A stretch of DNA of 64,000 bases from positions 62,001 to 126,000 of the forward strand of contig NZ_QJSU01000008.1 of NCBI RefSeq assembly GCF_003217155.1, read 5' to 3'. Source of the stretch: Psychrobacter fozii. Its GTDB lineage: Bacteria; Pseudomonadota; Gammaproteobacteria; Pseudomonadales; Moraxellaceae. Of this stretch, positions 8,976 to 18,099 are shown one piece after another (positions within the stretch are counted from its first letter, which is position 1; every line of letters begins with the position of its first letter). Under the pieces are notes generated by a model. It had not been told where the DNA came from, searched no databases, and was given only the letters and a program-made list of their open reading frames with translations. The translations under genes and the position numbers were made by a program.

Positions 8976-9890
8976 TTAGCTTTCACTAGGATTATATTCT
9001 CTCAACGCTGCAATACGATCATCCAACGTTGGGTGCGAGCGGAATAGGTTTGCAATACTAAAGCCTTGAGTTTGCCCAGACGAGATTGCAAACGCTTTCA
9101 TACTCTCTGGCATTTGGTCGGGACGCTGTGCAGAAGGACGTAACGCATCAAGCGCACTGATCATCTTTTCGCGGCTGGCCAATTTTGCGCCCATTTGATC
9201 GGCACGAAACTCACGTAAGCGTGAGAACCACATCACGATGGCAGACGCCAAAAACCCAAGCAGGATATCCATCACGATACTGGTGATAAAATAACCAATA
9301 CCTGGACGATTACTGGTGTTTTTGAAAACGGTACGGTCAACGAAACTGCCTATAATGCGTGCAAAGAACATCACAAAAGCGTTTACCACGCCTTGAATGA
9401 GAGCAAGCGTGATCATATCGCCATTGGCCACATGACCAATCTCATGCGCCAATACGGCCTCGACCTCATCTTGATTCATATTCTGTAGTAGGCCAGACGA
9501 TACTGCCACCAGCGCTTTATTCTTATTCCAGCCAGTCGCAAAAGCGTTTGGCTGAGAATTATTAAAAATACCAACCTCAGGCATGCCGATATTTACCGCC
9601 CGTGCTTGTCTGGCTACCGTATCGACCAGCCATTGCTCAGTCGCGTTGCGTGGAGATTCTATCACTACTGTACCAGTTGATCTCTTAGCCATCCATTTTG
9701 ACAGAAATAGCGAGATCATCGAGCCAACCATACCGTAGATACCACACATAATGGCAAGGCTGACATAGTTCAGCCCACCTGCACCGTGCACACCACCAAT
9801 TCCAAAAAACCTCGACAATATACCAAACACAATGCTAAATACCACAATCACTGCTAAGTTGGTTAATAAAAATAATCCAATACGCATCAT
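8976..9890 (-). CDS. htpX: Membrane zinc metalloprotease HtpX
   Basis: HtpX is an M48 protease of the inner membrane that degrades misfolded membrane proteins alongside FtsH. Visible: two N-terminal membrane segments (about residues 4-24 and 41-63), the zinc motif HEIGH at 149-153, a further membrane pair ([14 protein letters not shown] and [21 protein letters not shown]), and the third zinc ligand region [13 protein letters not shown]. The length of 304 is close to that of E. coli HtpX. An AGGAAG ribosome site precedes a double ATG at the start. Its upstream region holds a family B repeat about 70 bp away. Heat or envelope-stress control is likely from the family, but I see no clear operator. 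Confidence 0.96.
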   Translation of the reverse strand: MMRIGLFLLTNLAVIVVFSIVFGILSRFFGIGGVHGAGGLNYVSLAIMCGIYGMVGSMISLFLSKWMAKRSTGTVVIESPRNATEQWLVDTVARQARAVNIGMPEVGIFNNSQPNAFATGWNKNKALVAVSSGLLQNMNQDEVEAVLAHEIGHVANGDMITLALIQGVVNAFVMFFARIIGSFVDRTVFKNTSNRPGIGYFITSIVMDILLGFLASAIVMWFSRLREFRADQMGAKLASREKMISALDALRPSAQRPDQMPESMKAFAISSGQTQGFSIANLFRSHPTLDDRIAALREYNPSES

Positions 9891-9957
9891 GACGCTAACT
9901 TCCTATGTAAAGTGTCGGTATGGCCTCGATAGAGCACTCTCTAAGAGGTTTGTTTGC

Positions 9958-10064
9958 TATAGTCAAGTCCATATAAATCCGCTACATCGTCATCCTCGCT
10001 AAGCATACTAATGTATCACTTGCACTCAGCTTCCTTGTATCAAAATTATTTGAATTCAACTATA
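9958..10064 (+). repeat. Family B repeat, copy 1 (107 bp)
   Basis: It begins TATAGTCAAG and ends TTCAACTATA, near-inverted termini. The body (CCGCTACATCGTCATCCTCG, TGCACTCAGCTTCCTTGTAT) matches the reverse complement of copy 2 at 12571-12677 in about 89 of 107 positions by hand. It is non-coding, between divergent htpX and the 10230 gene. Confidence 0.8.
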
Positions 10065-10229
10065 TAATAGATTTTACGGTAATTCTGACTGTCATGTCAT
10101 TTTAATCAGGGTATATTGGATAATGACAATGGTGCTCACATCGACTATCGAATAGGTGGTCTTACATACTATTGTAAACAAAAGCATGTATGGCGATTGA
10201 TTTAATTATTATAAATTGGAGTGATTATT

Positions 10230-10865
10230 ATGGCGAACCGTAGTTATCTGTATTCGACCAACACTATCCCCGAACCAAATCAAGATGATAGCAGCCGTGT
10301 GCTAACTGGTATTTCAGAATATAATTATGATATTCCAATCGTCTTTAAAATTTTACTCTCTGGTAATCCGCAAGCCTGTCTATCAGTAATTTGGGACAAC
10401 CCTGAAAAGATTGCTCTCATTGGGGATTATGCAAGCGGTGTGCAAAACCTTGAAGCATTCTTAGCAGGTATCACGTTACCTGCTGCTCAAGCTCCAATTG
10501 CAGAGGCGCTTGAATTTTTAAAAATGCCTAAGAACCAAAGTCAGTATTTTATTTTGGAGTGTGGCGAGATTTTTGAGATGAGTGAGACGCCAGTAGAAGC
10601 GCAAAATCTGGCACTTCTCAATCAAGTGCAGAACCTTCAGCCTGAGATAGAGGCCGCATATCAGTCACTGTTATTGCCTGCGCCAGTAGTGAGCGACCAG
10701 CCTAAACCTATTGGCTTCTGGGCAAAACTATTCGGTCGTCGCTCAACACCGCCAAAAGCATTGTCCGCGAATAACCCAGAACAAGCTATCTACGATCTCG
10801 GCCTTGGACTTTGGTCAAATATTCTGTATTTTGACTTCTCTGGAGAGGATGATGACCAAGACTAA
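10230..10865 (+). CDS. Conserved hypothetical protein
   Basis: A 211-residue soluble, acidic protein that I do not assign to a family. Sequence features: N-terminal MANRSYLYSTN, a central helical region rich in Ala, Leu and Gln (FLAGITLPAAQ to EAAYQSLLLP), a Pro-linker with PIGFWAKLFGRRS, and a very acidic C-terminus FSGEDDDQD. No signal peptide or membrane helix. The start is taken at the ATG of 10230, because the in-frame GTG at 10221 lies inside the ribosome site TGGAGTG. It leads a short same-strand group with the PhzF-like and UPF0060 genes. Function unknown. Confidence 0.7.
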   Translation: MANRSYLYSTNTIPEPNQDDSSRVLTGISEYNYDIPIVFKILLSGNPQACLSVIWDNPEKIALIGDYASGVQNLEAFLAGITLPAAQAPIAEALEFLKMPKNQSQYFILECGEIFEMSETPVEAQNLALLNQVQNLQPEIEAAYQSLLLPAPVVSDQPKPIGFWAKLFGRRSTPPKALSANNPEQAIYDLGLGLWSNILYFDFSGEDDDQD

Positions 10866-10897
10866 TCTCTAAAAACTTATAAAATTGAGAATATAAA

Positions 10898-11719
10898 ATG
10901 CAGCTAGAAATAAATGTCATCGATGCTTTCACTGATAGCGTTTTTAAGGGTAATTCAGCAGCAGTTATTATCACAGAAAGTTGGTTGTCCGATGAGCTGA
11001 TGCAATCTATTGCGATGGAAAACAACTTATCAGAAACGGCATTTCTAGTTTTAGATAAAGCGGACGATGCAGATATCTACCATATCCGTTGGTTTTCACC
11101 ATTCACTGAGATTGCTTTTTGCGGGCATGCAACCTTGGCGTCTGCCTTTGTGTTATTTAAGAAAAATCCTACTATAAAATCCGTTAAACTTTCAGCCAAA
11201 GCCGTTGGCATTTTGACCGTTGTGCAAACAGACACTGGTAAAATACAAATGGACTTCCCAAACAGAAAGCCTGAAAAGATTACCGACATTCCTCAGGAGT
11301 TGTTGGCAGGTCTTTCAGTTGCTCCGGTTGACGTTTATCGTAATGAGCAAGCATATTTCGTGATTTATCATTCTGAAGCTGATGTACTAAATGTAGAACG
11401 TGATAATGAAAAGTTAAAGCAGCTAGCGCCTTTAGATGTGGTGGTGACATGTCAATCTGAATCAGATGACTATAAAAATTACGATTTTATTTCGAGATAT
11501 TTTTGGCCTGCCAATGGTGGCGATGAAGACCCTGTGACAGGATCGGCGCATACAGGTTTAGCGCCATTGTGGGCTGAGCGTTTGGAGAAAAATGAATTGG
11601 TTGCTTATCAAGCCTCCAGTCGCGGTGGGGTACTCGATTGCGTGATTGTAGAGGATAGGGTGCTGGTCTCTGGTAATGCCGTACAGTATTTGACTGGATT
11701 TATCACGATTGAAGAGTAG
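10898..11719 (+). CDS. PhzF family isomerase
   Basis: Member of the PhzF/diaminopimelate-epimerase-fold superfamily; members isomerise or epimerise small acids, and most have no known substrate. Visible: the start LEINVIDAFTDSVFKGNSAAV, the catalytic glutamate in LSETAF (Glu46), the IRWFSPFTEIAFCGHAT segment, and the second-half signature NGGDEDPVTGSAHTGLAPLW. Length of 273 is normal. No phenazine genes are near, so a phenazine role is unlikely. It follows the 10230 gene by 32 bp and is followed by the UPF0060 gene, probably one transcript. The substrate is unknown. Confidence 0.9.
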   Translation: MQLEINVIDAFTDSVFKGNSAAVIITESWLSDELMQSIAMENNLSETAFLVLDKADDADIYHIRWFSPFTEIAFCGHATLASAFVLFKKNPTIKSVKLSAKAVGILTVVQTDTGKIQMDFPNRKPEKITDIPQELLAGLSVAPVDVYRNEQAYFVIYHSEADVLNVERDNEKLKQLAPLDVVVTCQSESDDYKNYDFISRYFWPANGGDEDPVTGSAHTGLAPLWAERLEKNELVAYQASSRGGVLDCVIVEDRVLVSGNAVQYLTGFITIEE

Positions 11720-11739
11720 TGGGTGAGGAGGAGTAAGTT

Positions 11740-12072
11740 TTGACAGAATTAAAGACCGTTGGGCTGTTTGCGCTTACCGCATTAGCAGAAATTATCGGTT
11801 GCTACCTACCTTATTTATGGCTGCGAGAAGGTAAGTCAATCTGGCTTCTGATACCTGCTGTACTGAGTTTGGCCGCCTTTGTTTGGTTGCTGACATTGCA
11901 TCCGACGGCTGTGGGCAGAGTCTATGCCGCTTACGGTGGGGTATATGTAGTCATGGCGATTTTATGGTTGTGGACGGTAAATGGTATCCGACCAACCACT
12001 TGGGATGTTATAGGTTCTATTGTCGCGCTATTGGGGATGGCGATTATTATGTTTGCACCGCGCAGTGGCTAA
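11740..12072 (+). CDS. UPF0060 family small membrane protein (YnfA-like)
   Basis: A 110-residue integral inner membrane protein with four predicted helices, of the UPF0060/YnfA family, distantly related in fold to small multidrug resistance transporters. Signatures: [20 protein letters not shown] at the start and the middle [12 protein letters not shown]. The start is TTG at 11740, supported by the strong GAGGAGGAG ribosome site at 11725-11733, 20 bp behind the PhzF-like stop. Transport activity is not demonstrated for most members. An attenuator-like hairpin follows. Confidence 0.9.
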   Translation: MTELKTVGLFALTALAEIIGCYLPYLWLREGKSIWLLIPAVLSLAAFVWLLTLHPTAVGRVYAAYGGVYVVMAILWLWTVNGIRPTTWDVIGSIVALLGMAIIMFAPRSG

Positions 12073-12092
12073 TTAAAAATTAGTAGCTAACA

Positions 12093-12130
12093 CAAAAAAA
12101 TGCCAATCAAACGGTTAAGCTTGATTGGCA
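12093..12130 (-). terminator. Intrinsic terminator for the small basic protein gene
   Basis: TGCCAATCAA (12101-12110) pairs perfectly with TTGATTGGCA (12121-12130). The A-run at 12093-12100 gives the U-tract on the minus strand; it may also slow transcripts from the plus-strand UPF0060 gene. Confidence 0.75.
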
Positions 12131-12147
12131 TATTGTTGTATTTACTA

Positions 12148-12270
12148 TTAGTGTTTACCTAAGATACTGCCGTTGTCTTCTTTCTTAGCTTGTTTCGCCG
12201 CTTTCTTTTCTTTTGCCGTCAAAAGTGGTTTCTTTTTTACATTTTTTTTACTGTCTTGACCTTTGCTCAT
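12148..12270 (-). CDS. Very small basic protein (40 residues)
   Basis: A 40-codon frame starting MSKGQDSKKNVKKKPLL and ending EDNGSILGKH; it is strongly lysine-rich and predicted soluble, with a helical KEKKAAKQAKKE core. The longer open frame upstream has no coding character; the internal ATG at 12270 has a good AGAGGAAAA ribosome site and a dedicated terminator follows. Such short lysine-rich proteins are often conserved in related genera but have no known role; nucleic acid or ribosome binding would be a guess. It may be a real expressed small gene. Confidence 0.7.
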   Translation of the reverse strand: MSKGQDSKKNVKKKPLLTAKEKKAAKQAKKEDNGSILGKH

Positions 12271-12570
12271 GATTTTTTCCTCTTGAAATAAGCTGCAATA
12301 CCCGTAAAGTCGAAATAAGCAGACTTCAAGGAATATATTGGTACGAATAACGCAAATATTGCGCACTGTCATGAGTATAGGCTGAAGAGGTGCTAATAGA
12401 TAGCACGCGCACAATTCACCTACGATTAAATGGATTGCTCCTATTAGCTAAAATTGCGTCATGTCAATTCGTATAATAAATATGAGTATTCATAAGTGCT
12501 TACTTACGGATACATGGCGATTTGCTATAATGAGCGACAAGCCGATGAATAGACGCGGCAAACCCTTATT

Positions 12571-12677
12571 TACAGTTGAATTCAAATAATTTTGATACAA
12601 AGAAGTCTAGTACACACTATACATTAGTGTGCCTATCGAAGATGACAATGTAGCGGATTTATGTGGATTTGACGATA
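12571..12677 (-). repeat. Family B repeat, copy 2 (107 bp), running into the queD-like frame
   Basis: It begins TACAGTTGAATTC and ends GGATTTGACGATA. It is inverted relative to copy 1. Its last 15 bases overlap the 5' end of the longest open frame of the queD-like gene (GTG at 12663). Confidence 0.8.
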
Positions 12678-12722
12678 TTAATATCTAGCACAGTGGTGCT
12701 TACTGTTTTGGTCAAAATTATT

Positions 12723-13358
12723 ATGCGTATTCGTAAACTTTTTAAATTTGAAAATGCCCATATCGTTCGTAATTGTAGTTCTGAACGTTGCAAGCATTCT
12801 ATCCATGGTCACAGCTATCAGATTGAGCTGATTTTAGAAGCCAAGCGCTTAGATCACGGTCAGATGGTCTATGATTTTGGTCTGTTAAAGTCTTCGATCA
12901 AAGACATCATCGACAGCTTTGATCATGCTATCTGTTTTTGGAATAAAGACGATCCTGAATATATTGATGCCTGTAAGAAGTTCAGTGCGCGCTGGATAAG
13001 CTTGCCAGTATCACCGTCAGCAGAGCAATTCTCACGTGTTATCTTCTTTTGGGCGCAAGAGATTTTGCGCCAGACTCAAATGCAAAATGGCGAGTCAGAT
13101 GTCAGTGTTTACTCAGTAATTGCGCACGAAACAGCAACAGGTTATGCGCAGTGTTTCGCTGATGATGTGGCCAATGATCAAATGGGCAAACTGGTTTTGG
13201 AAGAGTTTGCATTCAGTGACCAAGTTTCTAAGGAATGGCATGACCCTGATCTGTATGCAAAATTGATTCGCGGTGAGAGTTTTATCAATCCATCCGTGAC
13301 TATGCAAGTACAGACAGAGCAGGTACAAACAGAGCAAGTACAGGCAGGTTCAGACTGA
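12723..13358 (+). CDS. queD: 6-pyruvoyl-tetrahydropterin synthase / QueD-like protein
   Basis: Predicted 6-carboxy-5,6,7,8-tetrahydropterin synthase, second step of queuosine precursor synthesis from GTP. Seen: KLFKFENAH (first zinc His), then CKHSIHGHSYQIEL with the HGH zinc ligands, MVYDFGLLK, the FDHAICFW segment and VIAHETATGYAQC, all in PTPS-fold order. The active-site Cys precedes HGH by four residues rather than the usual three. Length from the ATG at 12723 is 211. The longer frame from GTG 12663 adds 20 hydrophobic residues partly encoded by a repeat, so I prefer the internal ATG, though neither has a clear ribosome site. It overlaps tsaE by one base (TGATG). The C-terminus has a QTEQV-type triplication. 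Confidence 0.82.
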   Translation: MRIRKLFKFENAHIVRNCSSERCKHSIHGHSYQIELILEAKRLDHGQMVYDFGLLKSSIKDIIDSFDHAICFWNKDDPEYIDACKKFSARWISLPVSPSAEQFSRVIFFWAQEILRQTQMQNGESDVSVYSVIAHETATGYAQCFADDVANDQMGKLVLEEFAFSDQVSKEWHDPDLYAKLIRGESFINPSVTMQVQTEQVQTEQVQAGSD

Positions 13359-13888
13359 TGCACACTGATGAATCTATAAAAGACGACAAATACTCGCAAA
13401 CATTGATACTGAACTCTGAGCAAGATACTCAATCATTGGCTCAGCAGCTGGCTGATTTGCCATTGACTGGCAGTGTGTGGCTGGCAGGTGACTTGGGTAC
13501 AGGTAAGACCACGTTGACTCGTTATTGGCTGCAAGCGCTTGGTCATGCAGGCGCAGTCAAAAGCCCAACGTATACCTTGGTTGAGCCTTACAGTATTCAG
13601 CAAAGTGATGGCTCGATTAAGCCGGTTTATCATGCAGATTTGTATCGTTTGCAAGATCCAGAAGAGCTGTCTTTCATTGGGTTTGATGAGTATCTAGATG
13701 AGCCAAATGCTTTGGTCATTATCGAATGGGCAAGCCGCGCGGATGGCTATTTACCACCGCCGACTTTGTTTATTGATATGACCCAAGGTGATGGTGATAA
13801 TCATGGTAAAGAATCTCGTTTGGTTGAACTGCGACTATCGAAAGCAGGACAAGCGCTAGATTTAGATCTATCAACGCTCAAAATTTAA
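13358..13888 (+). CDS. tsaE: tRNA threonylcarbamoyladenosine biosynthesis ATPase TsaE
   Basis: TsaE is the P-loop ATPase partner of TsaB and TsaD in adding t6A to position 37 of ANN-decoding tRNAs. Walker A GDLGTGKTT is at residues 44-52, followed by KSPTYTLVEPY, the HADLYRL motif near 107, and the late IIEWASRADGYLP, all diagnostic. Its 176 residues include about 20 more N-terminal residues than the E. coli protein. The start overlaps the queD-like stop (TGATG), pointing to translational coupling. In many gammaproteobacteria an amidase gene (amiB) lies between tsaE and mutL; here mutL follows directly. Confidence 0.95.
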   Translation: MHTDESIKDDKYSQTLILNSEQDTQSLAQQLADLPLTGSVWLAGDLGTGKTTLTRYWLQALGHAGAVKSPTYTLVEPYSIQQSDGSIKPVYHADLYRLQDPEELSFIGFDEYLDEPNALVIIEWASRADGYLPPPTLFIDMTQGDGDNHGKESRLVELRLSKAGQALDLDLSTLKI

Positions 13889-13932
13889 CGTTATACAAAA
13901 TGCCTGTAGTCCAAAATATATGATGCTCATTA

Positions 13933-15810
13933 ATGTCTGATAATAACGCTAGTACACGTATCAAAAAACTGTCGCCATTGTTAATCAATCAATTAGCAGC
14001 GGGTGAGGTAGTGACACGTCCAGCAGCGGTGGTCAAAGAGCTGCTTGAAAATGCCATCGATGCAGGCGCGACCAATATTGAGGTTCGCATCACTCAAGGC
14101 GGTATGGGCTTGATTGAAGTCATAGACAATGGCATTGGTATCCATCCTGATGATATGGTCATGGCCATTACTCGTCACGCAACCAGTAAGGTCGCTGATG
14201 TCGCCAATCTACATGGAATTACCACTTTGGGGTTTCGCGGTGAGGCATTAGCAGCAACGGCTGCAGTGTCCCGTTTGACTCTGACGAGTAGTCATGATGA
14301 TAGTGGTGTTGGTCGTCAGTTACAGGTCGCTGGTGTCTTGGCTGATACGCCAAAATTAGTACCCGTTGTACACAATCGCGGAACGACGATTACGGTCAAA
14401 GATTTATATTTCAATGTACCAGCCCGTCGCGGTAATTTGAAATCTATTGCGACTGAGTTTGGGCATATTGAGACTATCGTGCGAGAAGTTGCTTTGGCAC
14501 GAGCAGATGTGTCGCTTACGCTGTTTCACGACAATAAAAAACGCATGTCTCTATCTTCAAGTACCTTGTCTTCAAATACATTGTCTTCAACGTCACTATC
14601 TGTAGGTTCAATGCCTTCAAATAGTGTGCTTACAGATAATAGCATGATAGAGGTTAATCGAAATGGCAACGAAAATGCTAGCCGTCTGCCGTTATCACGT
14701 CTTGAGCAAGCCACTGGTATTTCATTAATAGATAACGCCATAAAGATCACGATTGATCTGTCTAGTCTGATGCAACAGACCATGGATTACGCCAATAATA
14801 ATAGCTTTGACAGTCAAGCGAGTATCAGCGGTTGGTTGTGGCCTATACATTATGAGCAGCAGAGCAAAGTAGCATCGGCGTTGCCAAAGCTAATCTATGT
14901 GAATGGTCGACTGGTTAAGGAAGCCTTAATTAATAATCAGCTTCGTCAATTGGCTCAGAGTGCGCAACTAACTGGTATGGGTTACGCACTTTATTTTGAC
15001 CTACCAACCCAGTGGCTCAATATCAATGTGCATCCATCGAAGCAGCGCATTAAGATTAGCCCACTGAATAATATCATGGCGCATTTAAACCATGCGGTAC
15101 AGTCTCAGCTGAAAAATATTGAAGTCAACGTACAGCCTGAAAAATGTGACAAACCATTAAGAGAAGATAACACGCTGATAAGTGATGAAAGAGTAAACGT
15201 TGTTGCTACCGATCAGCCTTACGAAAATGCTTTATCACAGCCTCGAAGCAGACAGGTAAATACTGCTAAGCAATCATATGAGCTGCCATCCAGTCAGACA
15301 GTCCAGACAATGTCTCAATCTCAATATTCAGCAGAGTCAGAATTAGGTAGCAATAAGTTTACCAGTCAGTGTACTAATATTGCTAATGGTGTGTTGGTAG
15401 GAACGAGACCCTTACCAATTTGTTTAGAGGTTATTAGCGGCTTAGATAAGTTAGCACTTGGCACTGATATTGCTAAATATGTTGATGATAAGATCTTACC
15501 TTGGTTGTTATTTTCCCACCAAGGACAGTGCTTTCTCATTGCTGAAACGGATTGGCAATCAAAGTTGAACCAACTGTTTGAATCACAGATACTGAGCAGT
15601 AAGGTATTGCATAAAGACAAGCTGCCCAATAGTGCGAGAGAAATAAATCATCAGCTTATTACTATGAGCCAGCAGATGTCTACACAAGACTTGATGCTAT
15701 TTATAACGGATCTTGAAGCGTTGCTGATTCAAAACTCTATCAAGACGATCAGTAGCAGTCACCTAGTAACATTGATACTTTTGTCTACCTCTGAAGCAAT
15801 ACCAAGCTAG
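13933..15810 (+). CDS. mutL: DNA mismatch repair protein MutL
   Basis: MutL links MutS mismatch recognition to downstream endonuclease and helicase action. The GHKL ATPase is clear: ELLENAIDAGAT (residues 37-48), DNGIGI (65-70), GFRGEAL (100-106), and the transducer segment VNGRLVKEALINNQLRQL. A Ser-Thr-Leu rich tract (around residues 198-225) interrupts the N-terminal half, and a long Gln/Ser linker precedes the C-terminal dimerisation domain. The endonuclease motif DQHAxxE(x)4E is not visible, in line with organisms that use MutH-type or other incision. Length of 625 is normal. It lies in the tsaE-mutL-miaA-hfq cluster. Confidence 0.97.
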   Translation: MSDNNASTRIKKLSPLLINQLAAGEVVTRPAAVVKELLENAIDAGATNIEVRITQGGMGLIEVIDNGIGIHPDDMVMAITRHATSKVADVANLHGITTLGFRGEALAATAAVSRLTLTSSHDDSGVGRQLQVAGVLADTPKLVPVVHNRGTTITVKDLYFNVPARRGNLKSIATEFGHIETIVREVALARADVSLTLFHDNKKRMSLSSSTLSSNTLSSTSLSVGSMPSNSVLTDNSMIEVNRNGNENASRLPLSRLEQATGISLIDNAIKITIDLSSLMQQTMDYANNNSFDSQASISGWLWPIHYEQQSKVASALPKLIYVNGRLVKEALINNQLRQLAQSAQLTGMGYALYFDLPTQWLNINVHPSKQRIKISPLNNIMAHLNHAVQSQLKNIEVNVQPEKCDKPLREDNTLISDERVNVVATDQPYENALSQPRSRQVNTAKQSYELPSSQTVQTMSQSQYSAESELGSNKFTSQCTNIANGVLVGTRPLPICLEVISGLDKLALGTDIAKYVDDKILPWLLFSHQGQCFLIAETDWQSKLNQLFESQILSSKVLHKDKLPNSAREINHQLITMSQQMSTQDLMLFITDLEALLIQNSIKTISSSHLVTLILLSTSEAIPS

Positions 15811-15877
15811 GTTCGATAGCACACCTTACTGACACATAAATATTACTTACCTATAAATAATAATTAAAGGCAATTCT

Positions 15878-17056
15878 ATGAGACATTCGTCTGATGGTTT
15901 ATCTCATAAGCTGACAGATAATAGCGTGGTGTGCTTGATGGCGCCAACCGCGAGTGGCAAAACTGCATTGGCATATGAGCTATATGATACAGGGCGCTAC
16001 GAGCTAATTTCAGTAGATTCAGCATTGATATACTGTGATATGACTATCGGTACAGCAAAGCCATCGGCTAGTGAGCTGGCACGTTATCCGCATCATCTGG
16101 TGGATATCATTGATCCGACACAGAGCTATAGTGTTGCGGAATTTGTCGCAGATGTCGCTAGTTTGATTGATGACTGTCATAAGGATGGCAAGATACCGTT
16201 ATTAGTGGGCGGTACCATGATGTATTACATGGCGCTACTTGATGGACTATCACCTGTGCCTGATAGTGATGATAGCGTGCGCGCCCGTGTGGATCAGTGG
16301 CGGCAAGAGGAAGGTATTGAAGCACTGCATGATTACCTTGGTCAAGTTGACCCAATTAGCCATGAGCGTCTTAATGCAACTGATACTCAGCGCATTACCC
16401 GAGCGATTGAAGTTTATCTGCAAACAAACATCCCAATCAGTGATTGGCAACGTCAGCCTAAACAAGCACTGGCACATAATCCCAATCAGCAGTGGCATGC
16501 ATTGACAATAATGCCGGATCGTCCATGGCTACATGCGCGTATTGCTCAGCGTTTAGATATAATGTGGGATGAAGGGCTGGTAGCTGAAGTGATTGGTTTA
16601 CTTGAGCAATATACATTAACACCTAATTTGCCTGCTATGCGCTGTGTTGGCTATCGACAGGTATTAGAGTATTTGGTACATATTAATCATCCAATATTTG
16701 AGTTACCGCACTTGGACAAAGCGCAGTTTTATGCTGCTTTTGGAGGATATTCAGAGTCAGTAGATGGACAAGCAACATCAAATAATACCGCAGAGCTGTC
16801 AGCGCAATCATTGCTATCCAGTGAAGAGACCGAGTCACTTGCTTGTCAGCAAATGCAAAATAAGGCATTATATGCTACAAGACAACTGGCAAAACGGCAG
16901 TACACTTGGTTGCGTAAAGTCATGCAATTGCCTCATGCTACGACAGATGTGGTAAAGATGCCTGATTTGCCTAATGATGAGAATACCTCTATAGACAGGG
17001 GTATGATTATAAAGACATTTACAACGATGGCGCAGGCAAGAGAGTATCTATACTAA
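15878..17056 (+). CDS. miaA: tRNA dimethylallyltransferase MiaA
   Basis: MiaA transfers the dimethylallyl group to A37 of tRNAs reading UNN codons. The P-loop MAPTASGKTA is at residues 21-30, followed by SVDSALIYCDMTIGTAKPS, HHLVDIIDPTQSYSVAEF, LVGGTMMYY and QRITRAIEVY, and the C-terminal LAKRQYTWLRK. The protein has 392 residues, about 75 more than the usual 310-320. The excess is a low-complexity Ser/Glu-rich insertion near residues 285-325 just before the terminal arginine-rich helix. The gene is 67 bp after mutL and has an ATTAAAGG ribosome site. Function is secure. Confidence 0.96.
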   Translation: MRHSSDGLSHKLTDNSVVCLMAPTASGKTALAYELYDTGRYELISVDSALIYCDMTIGTAKPSASELARYPHHLVDIIDPTQSYSVAEFVADVASLIDDCHKDGKIPLLVGGTMMYYMALLDGLSPVPDSDDSVRARVDQWRQEEGIEALHDYLGQVDPISHERLNATDTQRITRAIEVYLQTNIPISDWQRQPKQALAHNPNQQWHALTIMPDRPWLHARIAQRLDIMWDEGLVAEVIGLLEQYTLTPNLPAMRCVGYRQVLEYLVHINHPIFELPHLDKAQFYAAFGGYSESVDGQATSNNTAELSAQSLLSSEETESLACQQMQNKALYATRQLAKRQYTWLRKVMQLPHATTDVVKMPDLPNDENTSIDRGMIIKTFTTMAQAREYLY

Positions 17057-17197
17057 AAGTTGCTCGTACGAGTAGATTATTAGCTCAAAGGTAGGTTGCG
17101 CGCAAAGCGTAACGTACTGAAAATTGGTATAGAAACAGACGCTACACAGCCATTAGAAAGTAGTGACAATTAGTTTCAAATTATAACGTAGATAACT

Positions 17198-17205
17198 GCT
17201 ATAAT
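17198..17205 (+). promoter_or_regulatory. Candidate extended -10 promoter for hfq
   Basis: TGCTATAAT combines an extended -10 TGn with a perfect TATAAT. No convincing -35 is visible. It would give a leader of about 270 nt for hfq. The rest of the 430-bp gap between miaA and hfq is AT-rich; a TTGACA at 17345-17350 has only a weak -10 partner. Confidence 0.4.
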
Positions 17206-17484
17206 TTAAATCTATGAAAGTAACGGCTTTAACACTACTTTCCTAATTGCTAGTTACTGATGCTTGTTGAAAATAATCATCAATGATACAAGTAGTTACT
17301 TAATTATTTACAATAATAATGTATTCACGATAAAGTGGAATCACTTGACAACAATTAGGGTTTATTTAGATACGTTTTATAAAGATAGCTTATTATTGTA
17401 TCTACCTTCAGCCATTATAATTAAATCGACACTTAAAATAATTGGCGCTCAAAACATAACTATATAATATTTAGGAGAGATTTC

Positions 17485-18018
17485 ATGTCAAAAGGACAAA
17501 CTTTACAAGATCCGTTCTTGAACTCGCTGCGCAAAGACCGCATTCCTGTTTCTATTTTTTTGGTCAACGGCATCAAACTGCAAGGCCAAATTGAGTCATT
17601 TGATCAATATGTTGTTTTGCTTAAGAATACTGTGAGTCAAATGGTATACAAACATGCTATCTCGACCGTAGTGCCAGCTCGAAATCCTCGTAGTAGTACG
17701 ACGACTGGCACTAGTACCCAACAACCTCAAAGCGCAGCGCCAACGGCTTATCAAGGTGGTGGTTTTGAGCGTGGTAGTAACCCTGCTAGCACGGGTGGTT
17801 TTGAAGAGCGTGGTTTTGCTTCTAACCGTAGTGGTTTTAATCGTGGTGGGTTTAGCCAAGGCCAAGAGCGCGGATTTGAACGCGGTAGCTTTGGTCAAGG
17901 TCAAGAACGCGGATTTGAGCGTGGTGGATTTGGTCAAGATCGTGGTTTTGAGAATCCAGCAGACAATGCAGGTTTTGAAGATAAGCCAAATGATGGATCT
18001 AATGATAACAACGGTTAA
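17485..18018 (+). CDS. hfq: RNA chaperone Hfq with a long glycine-rich tail
   Basis: Hfq forms a hexameric ring that pairs small RNAs with mRNAs. Residues 1-67 are the Sm core: [36 protein letters not shown], and the [10 protein letters not shown] motif of Sm2. The remaining 110 residues form a tail unlike the short acidic E. coli tail: Ser/Thr-Gln rich first, then repeats built on GFERG, GQERGF and GGFGQ, with an acidic end. Long Gly-rich tails are known in Moraxellaceae Hfq. AGGAGAG precedes the ATG. Because of the repeats the tail is prone to length variation. A terminator follows. Confidence 0.97.
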   Translation: MSKGQTLQDPFLNSLRKDRIPVSIFLVNGIKLQGQIESFDQYVVLLKNTVSQMVYKHAISTVVPARNPRSSTTTGTSTQQPQSAAPTAYQGGGFERGSNPASTGGFEERGFASNRSGFNRGGFSQGQERGFERGSFGQGQERGFERGGFGQDRGFENPADNAGFEDKPNDGSNDNNG

Positions 18019-18070
18019 ATCTTTCAGTGCATTGCCTAAGCTGCATCGTTAAGATATGACTTATTCAATT

Positions 18071-18099
18071 AAAACCTGCTGCTATAGTGGGTTTTTTTT
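18071..18099 (+). terminator. Intrinsic terminator after hfq
   Basis: AAAACCTGCT pairs with AGTGGGTTTT (two wobbles) around a five-base loop, followed by a T-run. Confidence 0.7.
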
